Shown: positions 11,601-20,690 of the stretch, piece by piece
Numbering within the stretch: position 1 is the first letter of the stretch
Layout of the letters: each line of letters begins with the position of its first letter
From: Rhabdophis nuchalis
Lineage: Eukaryota; Chordata; Lepidosauria; Squamata; Natricidae
Direction of reading: 5' to 3'
Assembly (NCBI GenBank): GCA_039707465.1
Contig: CM077647.1
Span: 174,273,163 to 174,337,162, forward strand
Length of the DNA stretch: 64,000 nt
The notes under the pieces: model-generated
Told to the model about the DNA's origin: nothing
What the model saw: only the letters and a program-made list of their open reading frames with translations
The model's database searches: none
Position numbers and translations under genes: made by a program

Positions 11601-14600
11601 TCTGTATTTGAAAATGAACAATTGAATAAATCCGCCCAAACCTCTTGAAGGAATCCATCTTTGGGAAGGTTTGAAGGTTGGATGACTTGAAGAAATTCTT
11701 TAAAGCCTCGAACTTCTCTGGAATGCACCGTAAAGGAAAGAGCCCCATGGAACATCTGGAGATCCCATCTCCTTTGAAATCCCATCAGGATAAAATCAAT
11801 TGGACTCATCAAGATCCAAACCTTCCTCAATAATGCACTCTCTTTATTTTCAGGATCCCATAGAAACATGATTGTTCTGAGCCACACTATTGTGATGGAT
11901 TCTCCATGGAGAAGAAAAACATTCACTTTTGGATCCATCAATTTATTAGAAATAACTGAGATTGAATTTAACAATTCTGACATTTTTTCCAAATTGAGAT
12001 ATTGTGGAATTTTTTGTGTGAAAGCTAAACAAACCCCGTTCTGTGAAAGCAATGGCTGCAGTTTCTGAAAAAAACGCTCTTCCTTATTTTCAAAAGCAAA
12101 GACTCCTATCCATGTCCATCCAAAATAGAGAAGAAGCTGTATAATTCCACCATATTGATGCTCCTCTTTTGGGACCATGTAATAAAGTGGAAATAACTCA
12201 GTAATCTGAAAGTCTTCTTGGGCAAAGGAACCATAAGTCAACTAAACAAATAGAAAAGAGAAGTTTGTTACTCATAAAAAACATGGTGAAAATATGAAGA
12301 AGACTGTGGGATAGAAACTCAATGAAGCTCTCCGTACATGGAACATTTGTCCAATTCTATGTAGATTATGACATTTGCTGGAAAAGAGAAACAATTATAA
12401 TTCCTTGATATAATAATTTCTCATCTGAAATATAACTAGATTACAACCACACTCAGTTTCCTAATACAGAGTTCTAGTATGTTCATTCCCTTAGAACATC
12501 TGGAAACTTGCTAAAGTATCTGAGTTTTTGAGCTCTTCTCAGCCTAAGGAAAGCTTTCTTAAGAACTAGACTTACTGGATTACCTTCTTCCCTTATTTGT
12601 AGCAGATAAAATAAAATAATTATACATGGAAGACTATGCCCATGAGTTTTTGGAGGAATAGAATTTATCATCTCTTCATTTACTGCAATTATTATAGAGA
12701 TCTTCAAAAGTACCAACTGGCCCCAGTACGTCAACAATTTCCAGCCAAATCAGTTGAGTTTTACATTCAGTTATTATTTCCATACCCAACCAAGATATAG
12801 CAAGGGAAGTTGTCACCTATTGTCAGGTAATTTGGTGGAATTGGGAGCTGAGTTGAGGGGAGCAGTGAAAATACTGATAGCTTTGATTTCAAGAAGTGGC
12901 TGAAAGGAGATCCTCCCTAAAACCATGAGACATGATAGCAGTGTTCCAATATTTGAGGAGCTCCTACAAAAACGAGGGAGTCAAACTATTTTCCAAAGCA
13001 TCAAAAGGCAACATGAGAACCATGGATGGAAACTAGCCAAGGAAAGAAGCAACCTAGAACTAGGGAGAAACTTCCTAATGATGAAAACAATTAACTAATG
13101 CAACAACTTGCCTTCAGATGTCATCACTGGAGGCTTTCCAAAAGAGACTGGGACGTGATTTGTCTGAAATGGTATAGGGCCTCCTGCTTGCAGACAAGAT
13201 TGGACAAGAAGACCTCTAATGACCGTTCCAATTCTATTATTCTATGTACTATGTGATAGCCAGCCTTTTCTATCCTCCTCTTCACACACCTCCATATGTC
13301 ACCATAGATCGTGGTCAATTCAAAACATCAGGTGACCCTCTCCAATAAGATTAATTTGTACTTTAATTTGTGATTTAAATTAATAAAGGATTTAGATATT
13401 TTTTTTGACTCATTTTTTGAACCAACATCTTGAGTTGTGGGTAGAATTGCAGAAAGGAGAAAAAAGAGAGAGCAAAATTGAAGTCCTGCAAAATGACATG
13501 GCAAAATATTAATCCTACAGCACCAATCCTTCAACAATGGCTTAAAAACCCACTAAATTACTTTTATCGTACACCAAGCAAATTGTAGCAAGAAGAGTTG
13601 TGACCCATTGCTGGTTTCCGGTCAAAGCACATGTAATAAAAGATTTTGATTCAATTGGATTGCCTTGAGTATGGGGAAAAAAGATGAGAGGTGATAAAAG
13701 TGTATTTAATTGAATTCCTGGAGAAAGGAATGGCAAGCAACTAGTATCTACTATTAATTACAAAATAATTTTCTCTCTCAGTCCACCCAAAACTACCTGT
13801 GGAACTTTGTAGATATTTATACTTTCTGCCATAAAGGATGATGTATCAGGACCTAACCCTCCAATGATGGCCATGAGATTCTTCTGGCTATCACATTTGT
13901 AGTTTGGGACAAATTCCTGGGATTTGAAAAGCAGGTCCAGAGTGGTGCGATAGGTCATCCTTGGGTTGTGGTAACTGTCATAGATGTGGAACCCAAGAGT
14001 GATGTTAGGTAAGATCTGGGAGTCCTCATTGATCTCCTTCACAGCAAAGGCCAAGGCGAGGACGTGCTGGTAGAATTTGGTTATTACACTGCAAATAGTT
14101 TAAACACCCCCCATTGAACAAAATAAGTTGATCACTCTATTATGGTAAAAGCATTCATATATGAGCAACAACCATTTCTGTCCCTGTTGTAAGTGAGAAG
14201 ATGAGAGTCTTTGTAAAACACTCAATAAGTTCTATAGTTTTCAGCCACATACAGCATTTCCATGATTTGCAACAAATATGTATTGCACAAAGTTGTGATT
14301 TTTTTTTTGAAGATATGGCATGTATTTCTATTTTGTAGTCTACAAAATAGAATACAGCCAGCAAGTATCACTATTTTAATATATGTAAGTAATGCAGGGT
14401 TTGACTGCATAGACTGGATAATTATACTCTCTAAATGTTCCCCAAAAATTTTCTCCAAAAGACTTCTTGCACCTTAATTTCATGCATTTGGTGAATAAGA
14501 CTTTAATACAATGAGAAGAAAATGATTTGTTTTTCAGATATGTTTGAAAGACAAGAAAGCAAGAGTAAGTTTATATAAAAGCCATGCATTTATTCTCAAA

Positions 14601-15124
14601 GAACTATTAGTCATAGAAGCAATTTTGGGATATCTAGCTCAGTTTAGAAAATGAATGGAAAGAAAAATAGAACACAATGGAACAGAACAGAATTCTTTAT
14701 TGGCCAAGTGTGACTGGACACAAAATTAATTTGTCTCTGGTTCCTAAAAGAAGAGTTATGAAAAGAAAAAAAATACATTCATCAAGACTCATAAGATACA
14801 ACACTTAACGATAGCCATATGTTACTAATAAGCAATCAAATCATACTAGGAAACAACTAAAACAATATAAAACAATCCTTACAGTGGTATATCATAAAGT
14901 TTTAGAGGAGGAAGTTTTTTATATTCAATTTCAAAAACATTGTGAATCATCTGAGACACCATCCCACCCACAATGAGGTCACCAGGCTGGTACCACTCAT
15001 GGGGAACAGGAAAAATATTGCTCGCAGGGCAGCTCAGAGTAACTGCTTTCTGCACCAAGAGCATCAGAAGGAACAACATCTTCAGGCATTTGTCATAGGG
15101 AAAATATTTGTGTCTCCTCTCCAT
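4721..15124 (-). CDS. Vomeronasal type-2 receptor (V2R), gene A, six exons
   Basis: A family C G-protein-coupled receptor, expected to detect peptide or protein cues in vomeronasal neurons. Exons in transcription order: 15124-14883, 14088-13797, 12241-11387, 8997-8770, 6455-6329, 5619-4721. Lengths 242, 292, 855, 228, 127 and 899 bp join with GT/AG junctions and consistent phase into 881 codons including the stop, matching the usual V2R length of about 850-880 residues. Domain order is signal peptide, Venus-flytrap ligand-binding domain (exons 1-4), nine-cysteine linker (exon 5 and start of 6), 7TM (exon 6). I saw no internal stop or frameshift, so it looks functional. Introns hold CR1, SINE, MITE and Penelope fragments. 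The second start at Met16 (MLFLLMLL) may be the true one, since it begins the signal peptide directly. Exact orthology is not determinable by eye. Confidence 0.88.
6329..6455 (-). CDS. V2R gene A, exon 5 (cysteine-rich linker)
   Basis: A 127-bp exon between TCACCAG| and AAATAG|GTAGAT. It encodes [23 protein letters not shown] and KISNQ, six of the nine conserved cysteines of the NCD3G linker. The other three are at the start of exon 6. It is too short to stand out as an open reading frame. Confidence 0.85.
6601..8236 (-). mobile_element. Retroelement insertion inside the SINE
   Basis: A 1636-bp block bounded by the direct repeat AAA(g/t)ATATTTTC at 6589-6600 and 8237-8248. It begins with a T-rich run on the plus strand, consistent with a minus-strand retrotransposon and its A-tail. 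The interior includes the common reptile motif ACTAGCTGTACCCGCCACG (6695-6713), a (TACC)n tract, a CR1-tail fragment (about 7112-7180) and about 1 kb of unassigned sequence. No reverse transcriptase frame is visible. The class is uncertain. Confidence 0.55.
6818..6990. repeat. (TACC)n / (TCTC)n microsatellite
   Basis: Runs of CTAC/TACC alternate with CCGTATTTCTCCCTCT spacers. A predicted Pro/Leu/Tyr-rich reading frame over it is an artefact of the repeat. It recurs at 49397-49569. Confidence 0.8.
8770..8997 (-). CDS. V2R gene A, exon 4
   Basis: A 228-bp exon, the usual V2R length, between CAAGTAG| and AACCAG|GTGTGG. It encodes [18 protein letters not shown] and ends IVWHPAFNQ. The frame is open throughout. 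Confidence 0.82.
9105..9374. mobile_element. TA-flanked MITE (Tc1/mariner-like), copy A only
   Basis: A 270-bp element with near-perfect terminal inverted repeats, CCGTATTTATTCGAGTATAACG at the left and its complement at the right, flanked by TA at 9103-9104 and 9375-9376. In copy B the site at 51681-51682 has a single TA and no insert, so the empty allele is visible. The interior has several CGTTTATAACGCGCACC-type subrepeats and no coding capacity. TA duplication and size fit a Tc1/mariner or pogo-type MITE. The superfamily is inferred. Confidence 0.85.
9530..10163 (+). mobile_element. CR1/L3 LINE 3' fragment in V2R intron 3
   Basis: A 145-codon open frame (9531-9968) is the ORF2 C-terminus: [69 protein letters not shown]. 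The 3' UTR ends GCCGCCCTGGGTCCG and an (AATAA)n tail. The open frame is typical of a young, 5'-truncated insertion. It recurs at 51836-52469. Confidence 0.88.
10321..10410. repeat. GA-rich simple repeat
   Basis: Imperfect (GA)n/(GGGAGA)n tract within V2R intron 3. It recurs at 52627-52716. Confidence 0.7.
10577..10735 (-). mobile_element. Penelope-like terminal fragment
   Basis: The minus strand carries GCTGAAGAAGCTTCTTGGATGAG followed by a CTCTTGAAAAACCAATGACCTGGATGACCGAGAA-like block, which I recall as the end region of vertebrate Penelope-like elements. The assignment rests on memory. A Penelope reverse transcriptase fragment lies 360 bp away. It recurs at 52883-53041. Confidence 0.4.
10747..11094 (-). 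pseudogene. Retroelement ORF1 fragment with SGNH/esterase-like block
   Basis: A 115-codon frame contains [12 protein letters not shown] followed by [25 protein letters not shown]. The GTND motif and what follows match the esterase-like domain known from ORF1 of some CR1-class LINEs. It is partial at both ends and lies inside V2R intron 3. Which element it came from is uncertain. It recurs at 53053-53400. Confidence 0.45.
11095..11372 (+). pseudogene. Penelope-like reverse transcriptase fragment
   Basis: The plus strand encodes [16 protein letters not shown], an in-frame stop near 11199, then the family hallmark [18 protein letters not shown] ending about 11372. These are the catalytic-core-adjacent blocks of Penelope RT. 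It lies antisense to the V2R and stops about 15 bp from the donor of exon 3. It recurs at 53401-53678 with MEEVEA. Confidence 0.65.
11387..12241 (-). CDS. V2R gene A, exon 3
   Basis: An 855-bp exon starting after TGTTTAG| and ending GGCAG|GTAATC. It encodes most of the Venus-flytrap domain: [23 protein letters not shown] near the start, [15 protein letters not shown] in the middle, and [20 protein letters not shown] near the end. Near its 3' end copy A reads FPNEQPWQ where copy B and gene C have FPNLQ. Confidence 0.88.
12925..13253 (+). mobile_element. Old CR1 3'-end relic in V2R intron 2
   Basis: Diverged version of the CR1 C-terminus and 3' UTR seen at 3928-4428: it aligns through ATGATAGCAGTGTTCCAATA, GGGAGAAACTTCCTAATGAT and TTGGACAAGAAGACCTCTAA. 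It is more decayed than the other CR1 copies. It recurs at 55231-55559. Confidence 0.75.
13797..14088 (-). CDS. V2R gene A, exon 2
   Basis: A 292-bp exon between TTTGCAG| and CCACAG|GTAGTT. It encodes the [16 protein letters not shown] helix and the GFHIYDSY segment of the ligand-binding lobe. The corresponding exon in gene C is also exactly 292 bp. Confidence 0.85.
14680..14878. repeat. Interspersed repeat fragment in V2R intron 1
   Basis: Starts TTCTTTATTGGCCAAGTGTG and continues through CATCAAGACTCATAAGATAC. I recall this as a very common squamate interspersed family, class unresolved. It ends five bases before the donor region of exon 1. It recurs at 56988-57186. Confidence 0.5.
14883..15124 (-). 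CDS. V2R gene A, exon 1
   Basis: Encodes the start, a hydrophobic signal segment ([17 protein letters not shown]) and the V2R hallmark [17 protein letters not shown]. The donor is CCACT|GTAAGG and leaves phase 2 (two bases of a Leu codon). Confidence 0.85.
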
Positions 15125-15831
15125 ATGGAAGTTTGTATTTTAGTGGGTTATTCAATGATTGAGCCAAGGTTTATATCTGACCATGCACCTAATCAGAAAT
15201 CCCATCGTTTTCTATCTGACTATCACTAGGATTGAACAGATGTTCAGGAATAAAAGAAAGGAGGGAGGAAAATTGTAAGAATGAGTTTGATGGAGCCATT
15301 ATTATCCCATTGTGCCAAACTCCCTGGGGTTCAAGAGTTACTTTATAACCAAATAGATACCTTAAGTGTTGCTGAATTTAAACACCTTTATGCACAGACC
15401 TTGAGGTTTTAGCTTAGTTGAAAAAACACATATATTGATTCTCGTGGGAGATAATTATTTTGTTTTTGCTGAGAGAATAAGGAGTTCAACTGATGGTTTA
15501 ACTTCATTTAAATGAGCATATGCTAATAAAAGGAATCTAAGAGTCATTGGCAATTAAAAACAGCCTCAAGTATTGAAATTCACATTCATTCCTTACAATG
15601 GAACAAGGTTCCCATTTTCCAAATAAAATGAACAGAATTGTTTAAGTAGAGAAGAGGGAATATTTTTTTACCTAAGGTCTGACAAATAAGTCAATAATTT
15701 CTTTGGAGGTTTTATCCATATTTTCAGTCAAAGAATGCTGATGAATGAAACAATAACAATATTAATACTGATATTTCAAAAGTTGCATTAACCATTGCCT
15801 TGAGTTTAATAATCTACTTTGTTACTTGACA
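15125..15831. other. 5' flank of V2R gene A
   Basis: AT-rich sequence upstream of the first exon with no recognisable coding region or repeat. It would hold the promoter. I see no motif strong enough to call a TATA box or regulatory site. Confidence 0.4.
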
Positions 15832-16380
15832 AAGTGACAAAATTAGTGGATCTGAAGAATACTGTTGATATAATTTACTTGGACTTCAATAAGGCATTCG
15901 ATAAAGTAGACCATAACCTATTACTAAATAAAGTAGAAAAATGTGGGTTAGACACCATCACCAATGTATGGATTCATAATTAGCTGATCAACCATATTCA
16001 ACATATAGTCCTCAATGGAACTGCATTTACATGGAGGGAAGTGTGCTGTGGAGTACCCCTAAGGCTCTGTTTTAGGCCCAGTACTCTTCAATATCTTCAT
16101 CCATGACATGGATAAGGGGATAGATAGGGAACTCATCAAATTTGCAGATGACAACAAAGTGGCAGGAATAGCCAACACTCCAGAAGATAGGATCAAGATG
16201 CAGGAGGATATTGACAGACTTGAACATTGGGGGCTATCTAAGAAAATGAAATTCAATGGTGAAAAAAGTAAGGTTCTACACTTAGGCAAGAAAAACAAAA
16301 TGGTTGTAGGGTTTGCTGCCTAGGCAGGCGGTTGGACTAGAAGACTTCTATAATCCCTTCAAACTCCGTTATTCTGTTCT
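15832..16380 (+). mobile_element. CR1 reverse transcriptase fragment, internally deleted
   Basis: The plus strand encodes DIIYLDFNKAFDKVDHNLLLNK, then after stops and a frame change LIKFADDNKVAGIANT, the RT catalytic FADD motif, and KMKFNGEKSKVLHLGKKNK. It then jumps directly to the CR1 3' tail (GTTGGACTAGAAGACTTCTA), so the ORF2 C-terminus is missing. It recurs at 58140-58688. Confidence 0.8.
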
Positions 16381-16425
16381 ATTCTGTTTGTTTGTTTGTT
16401 TGTTTGTCTGTCTATTTGTTTGTGA
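16381..16425. repeat. (TTTG)n microsatellite
   Basis: TTTG repeats grown from the tail of the preceding CR1. It recurs at 58689-58733. Confidence 0.8.
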
Positions 16426-16429
16426 GAAT

Positions 16430-16895
16430 TTATATGGCACCCATTCGCTGTCAGGTTTTCTGGGCTTCTTAAAAAAAATCCAAAATGCAAGCAACAGAAA
16501 GAATAAAGCTTCCTCCCCACCCATTTCTGGAGATAACAATCCATTGGATAAAAAACTTGATGGGCTCCATCCCACTCTGAGTTCCAAAGGCATATTGGCA
16601 AAAGGCGCTTGCAAAAGACAATCAAAGTGGGTATCAATCTAACCTCCATAGGGATGATGTTCCAAAGAGAGGGAGCCACCACAGGGCCATCTTCTGAGTC
16701 CTGCCACATGGAGTTTCTTAGGAGAGAAGACTCTCCCTGCCTCCCCACTCTGGTGGGTCAGGTGGTTGTGACTAGGATGAGATGGTCCTTCCAAATAACT
16801 TGGTCCCAACTTTTACCTAGAAGAAATTGGGCAGCCAATGCATCTCTTGCAGGAGAGGTGACATATCTGAACACCTGGGTCTGCACACAATCATC
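16430..16895 (-). mobile_element. CR1-type LINE 3' fragment
   Basis: The minus strand encodes DGPVVAPSLWNIIPMEVRLIPTLI and continues into a degenerate 3' UTR. It has the same C-terminal block as the element at 3575. It recurs at 58738-59203. Confidence 0.65.
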
Positions 16896-17015
16896 TCCTC
16901 CTCTTCCTCCTCCTCCTCCTCCTCCTCCTCCTTCCCCCTCCCCCTCCTCCTCCTCTTCGTCTCGTCCACCTCCTCCTTCCCCTCCCCTTCCCCACCTCCT
17001 CCTTCTTTGTATTTT
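16896..17015. repeat. (TCC)n microsatellite
   Basis: Long TCC/TCCCC tract. Frames over it give proline or serine runs that are not genes. It recurs at 59204-59323. Confidence 0.85.
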
Positions 17016-17039
17016 TTATTCTTTCCAGTATAAACCTAC

Positions 17040-17235
17040 ATTGCCCCAACCCTGGAAGTCAATTAACCTCTGGAACAGCTTGCCTCCAGAAGTTGTGAAT
17101 GCCCCAACCCTGGAAGTCTTTAAAAAGATGTTAGATAGCCATTTGTCTGAAATGGTATAAGGTTCCTGCCCACGCAGGGGGTTGGACTAGAAGACCTACA
17201 AGGTCCCTTCCAACTCTGCTATTGTATTGTATATT
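17040..17235 (+). mobile_element. CR1 3' tail with an internal short duplication
   Basis: NLWNSLPPEVVNAPTLEVFKK, stop, then the 3' UTR and (ATTGT) tail. A 19-bp block TGCCCCAACCCTGGAAGTC is present twice (17041 and 17099). It recurs at 59348-59543. Confidence 0.8.
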
Positions 17236-17244
17236 TTAAGAGCA

Positions 17245-17820
17245 GTAGTGGAATCTTTCCATAGTCTGCTGTCTTCGAGCGGTTGTGCACTCTGGCACCC
17301 AATGCTCCCCTCGTCCTCCAGGTTGTCCAGATCCTCAGGACCTGGGCCTGCATCTGATGTTGTGCAACACCAGGTCCGTGGTAAAGAAAGCCCGCCTCAT
17401 TTGTGATCTTGTGAAGGAGGGGAGAGTGGACCTGGCAGGTATTACAGAGACCTGGTTGGGCCAGGAGGAGGGTGTTCCCCTCATGGAATTGTGCCCACCA
17501 GGCTTCCATGCATTTCATCAGCTTGGGCTCAGGATAGGGGTGGGGTGGGGTAGCGGTCGTTATAAAGGAGGATATGTGCCCGAGGGAGGCCACTGTACCT
17601 CAGACAGTAGGATATGAGTCCCTCCTTGTGAAGTGGGGTCGCGGGATACAGATACAATAATTGTACAGACACAATTGTACAGAAACAATTGTACAGATAT
17701 AATTGTACAGATATAATTGTACAGATAAAATACAGATGGGATTGCTGACCACGTACCTGGCTCCCAGCTGCGTGGCAATGGCTCTGCCCGAGCTGTTCGA
17801 AGTGATTGCTGGGGTGGCAG
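17245..17820 (+). mobile_element. CR1/L3 LINE, endonuclease part
   Basis: Encodes the start of an apurinic-type endonuclease: LMLCNTRSVVKKARLICDLV, then LAGITETWLG with the catalytic E-T, then a degraded region with a minisatellite. It continues at 20691 after an L1 insertion. It recurs at 59553-60128. Confidence 0.82.
17650..17735. repeat. Short minisatellite, unit about 16-17 bp
   Basis: Five imperfect copies of ATTGTACAGAtAtA within the LINE endonuclease region. Copy B (59958-60041) has the same array with an ACAATACAGA end where A has AAAATACAGA. Confidence 0.75.
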
Positions 17821-17837
17821 TTAGTACCCCCAGGCTT

Positions 17838-20673
17838 TTTTTTTTTGAAAAAGTTTTTTATTTGTTATTATTGAAAATAAATAAAAAGAAACATCATTCA
17901 TTTCGTGTTTTGTACAACATGTCGTTCAGACAAACGCTCTGTACGCCAGTGCTTAATCTCACAAAGATATTAATCTGTATATATATCACTTTTATATCAT
18001 ATATTAACATTTCCATTTATGAAATAAATCTTTATCCCCTAAGTCTTGAATATATAAACAAGATATTAAATAGAAAAAGAAAAAAAGACCAACAGAATAA
18101 GAACAGAAAATCTTCACATGTTATACCATTGTTTTCTAGAGGTAATTTTATCGTACTAAAATAAATTATTGTATCCTTCTAAAGACAAAAATTTCTTCAA
18201 GTTATATAATAATATAATGTGTGTTGTTATATTCCTTAGTTCCCCCTTCTTTCCAGCCATTGATAAAATTTATTCCAAATTTCATAGAATTGTTCGCTGT
18301 CTTGCTCTCTAATTTCAAACGTTAATTTACTCATCTCTGCACATTCCATAATTTTATAAATAACTTCTTCCTGTGATGGTAATTTGTCATTTCTCCAATT
18401 TTTTGCAAAGATGATTCTAGCGGCTGTCAAGATATTTACAATTAGATATTTCAAATTTTTGTCAAATATTTCTAATGTAAGTCCAAGCAGGAAGAGTTCG
18501 GGTTCAAAATCTATATGTTTTTCTGTTATTTTCTCCAACTATGTGTGGATCATACTCCAATAATTTTTGGCCTCCGAACAGGTCCACCACATATGGTAGT
18601 AAGTACCAGGCGTCTGATGGCATTTCCAGCATTTTGGGGATTTGTTCTTATTCATTTTTGCGATTCTTGAGGGTGATAAGTGCCACCTGTAGAACATCTT
18701 ATATAAGTTCTCTTTGTAGGCTGTTGACATCATCATTTTATAGTTTTGTGTCCACAATTTTTGCCGATGCCCGAAGTTTTCCCCCCATGTTATCATTGTT
18801 TCTTTCACTTGCTCTTCCTGGAGTTTAAACTCTAATAAGTAGGCATAGAGTTTTTAAATTATTTTTTCGTCGACGCCTGTTAATATTTTGTCTAATTCCG
18901 TCATTTTGTCATAAACCCCTCCTTTTTTTGATCTTCCTTATATCTTGAATGTATTTGTGTGTATGTATACCAATTAATATCCATTCCTTCTTGTTTTAGT
19001 TCCTGAATAGTTTTAAGATCACCCCTTGAGTTTAATAGATCCGAATATCTGGTTGTTCGTTCCTTTTTGTGTATTATTGCGTAAGTGAATGCTTCAGTAA
19101 TTGATACCCAGACTGGTATTTTAAAATAGTGCAATTTCTTGATCTTCTCCCAGTTTACAATCAAAAATTCTCTTATGTAGTGCCTTCTGAAAATACCATG
19201 TTTCCTAGTGTTTCTATACCATAGAGCTGCGTGCCATCCTGATGGCAAATCATGTCCCTCTAATTCTAATAATCTAGTGTTTCTTAGTGTAATCCAATCT
19301 TTAATCCACATCAAATTTGCATCTTGGTGGTATAGTTCCCAATCAGGCAATCCCATAGCTCCCCTTATTTTAGTAGCTTGTAAATTTTTTAATTTTATTC
19401 TAGCTTTTTTCCCTTGCCATATAATAATAATAATAATAATAATAAAACTGAATTTATTAACCGCTCCCTCTCCCCACAGGGACTCGGGGCGGTGCACAGG
19501 GAGAATAAAAACCATAAATATACAAAAATACATACAATTTAAAACAGATTAAACAAACACCTGTGCTAAAATCCCATTAACTAAAAATCCCCACTCAATA
19601 TAAATAAACAATTAAAAAACCCATAGAGAGAGAGACTACCCTAGGCCGGCCAGGCGGAAAAGATGTGTCTTTAGTTTCAGGCGGAAGGAGCGGAGGTCCT
19701 TTAAGATCATTTTCCTTAATTTTTCAAAAAAGTCCTTGCCCAATCTAATTGGGATTGTCTGGAATAAGTATAATACTTTAGGCAAAATATTCATCTTTAT
19801 CGTGGCTATTATCCCTAGTAATGATAGTTGTAAATTCTGTCATCTCGTAAGATCTGCTTCTATTTGTTGTGTGAGTTTAGAGTAATTCTCCTTTTTAAGG
19901 GTGCTGCATCTCGACGTCAAGTAGATTCCTAAATATTTAAGCTTATTTGTAATTTGAATTTTCAAGATTCCTGTTAATTCTTCTTTCTGTCTTCTTGTCA
20001 TATTCTTTGTCAAGATTTGTGTTTTGTCTTTATTTATTTTCAGACCTGTTATTTTTCCATATTCCTCAATTTTCCCTATCAGTTTGGACGCGGTTTTAAG
20101 TGGTTCCTCGAGGATAAAAACTAGGTCGTCTGCAAAAGCTTGTAATTTATATTGTTCTTTCCTAATTGTCATTCCCTTTATTTCTTTGTCTTCTCTTATC
20201 TTTCTATTTAACACTTCTAGCGTTAATACAAAAAGTAAAGGTGATAGTGGGCAACCTTGTCTTGTACCTCTTTTTATCTGGATGTTATCTGAAAGTTCTC
20301 CATTTATTATTATCTTAGCTGTTTGGTTGTGATATATAGTACTTATAACATGTATAAAGTTTTGGCCAAATTTCATTTGTTCTAGCTGTTGCAATATAAA
20401 CTTCCAATTCACGTTATCAAAGGCTTTTTGTGCATCAAGAAACATCAAAGCCATTTGTTTTTCAGAATGTGCTTCATTATATTCCAACGTATTCAAAATT
20501 ATTCTCATGTTATCTTTAATTTGTCTCTTTGGTAAAAATCCATTTTGATCTGGATGTATAAAATTGTTTAAATATTTTTTGAGCCTTTCTGCTAGTATTG
20601 ATGCAAATAACTTATAATCCGAGTTTAACAATGAAATTGGTCGATAATTCTTTACCTGCAGGAGATCTGTTCC
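17838..20673 (-). mobile_element. L1 LINE, 5'-truncated, in the CR1/L3 element
   Basis: Flanked by the 17-bp direct repeat TTAGTACCCCCAGGCTT (17821-17837 and 20674-20690), with a T-run at its left end, as expected for a minus-strand element with a poly-A tail. It encodes the L1 RT (20631-19840: KRGTRQGCPLSPLLFVL, catalytic FADD), the MGLPDWELYHQDANLMWIKDW region (19533-18901) and the C-terminal zinc-knuckle-like CWKCHQTPGTYYHMWWTC (near 18600). Copy A has a TGG-to-TAG nonsense change at about 18539, an 18-bp deletion near 18754, and a LINE insertion at 19423-19699. Copy B (60146-62712) lacks these three. Confidence 0.9.
19423..19699 (-). mobile_element. LINE 3'-end insertion, copy A only
   Basis: About 277 bp starting (ATA)n on the plus strand and containing ACCGCTCCCTCTCCCCACAGG, which matches the reverse complement of the 3' end of the LINE at 22746-23203. 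It interrupts the L1. In copy B the L1 reads through at about 61750, with six bases replaced here. It is therefore a 5'-truncated LINE insertion that post-dates the split of the copies. Confidence 0.82.
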
Positions 20674-20690
20674 TTAGTACCCCCAGGCTT

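Noticed and set aside
16609..17160. 183-codon proline-rich frame
   Set aside because: It reads across LINE debris, a TCC microsatellite and a CR1 tail, joining unrelated repeats.
17959..18170. Plus-strand frame over the L1 3' UTR
   Set aside because: AT-rich untranslated tail of a minus-strand L1. Not conserved as a frame in copy B.
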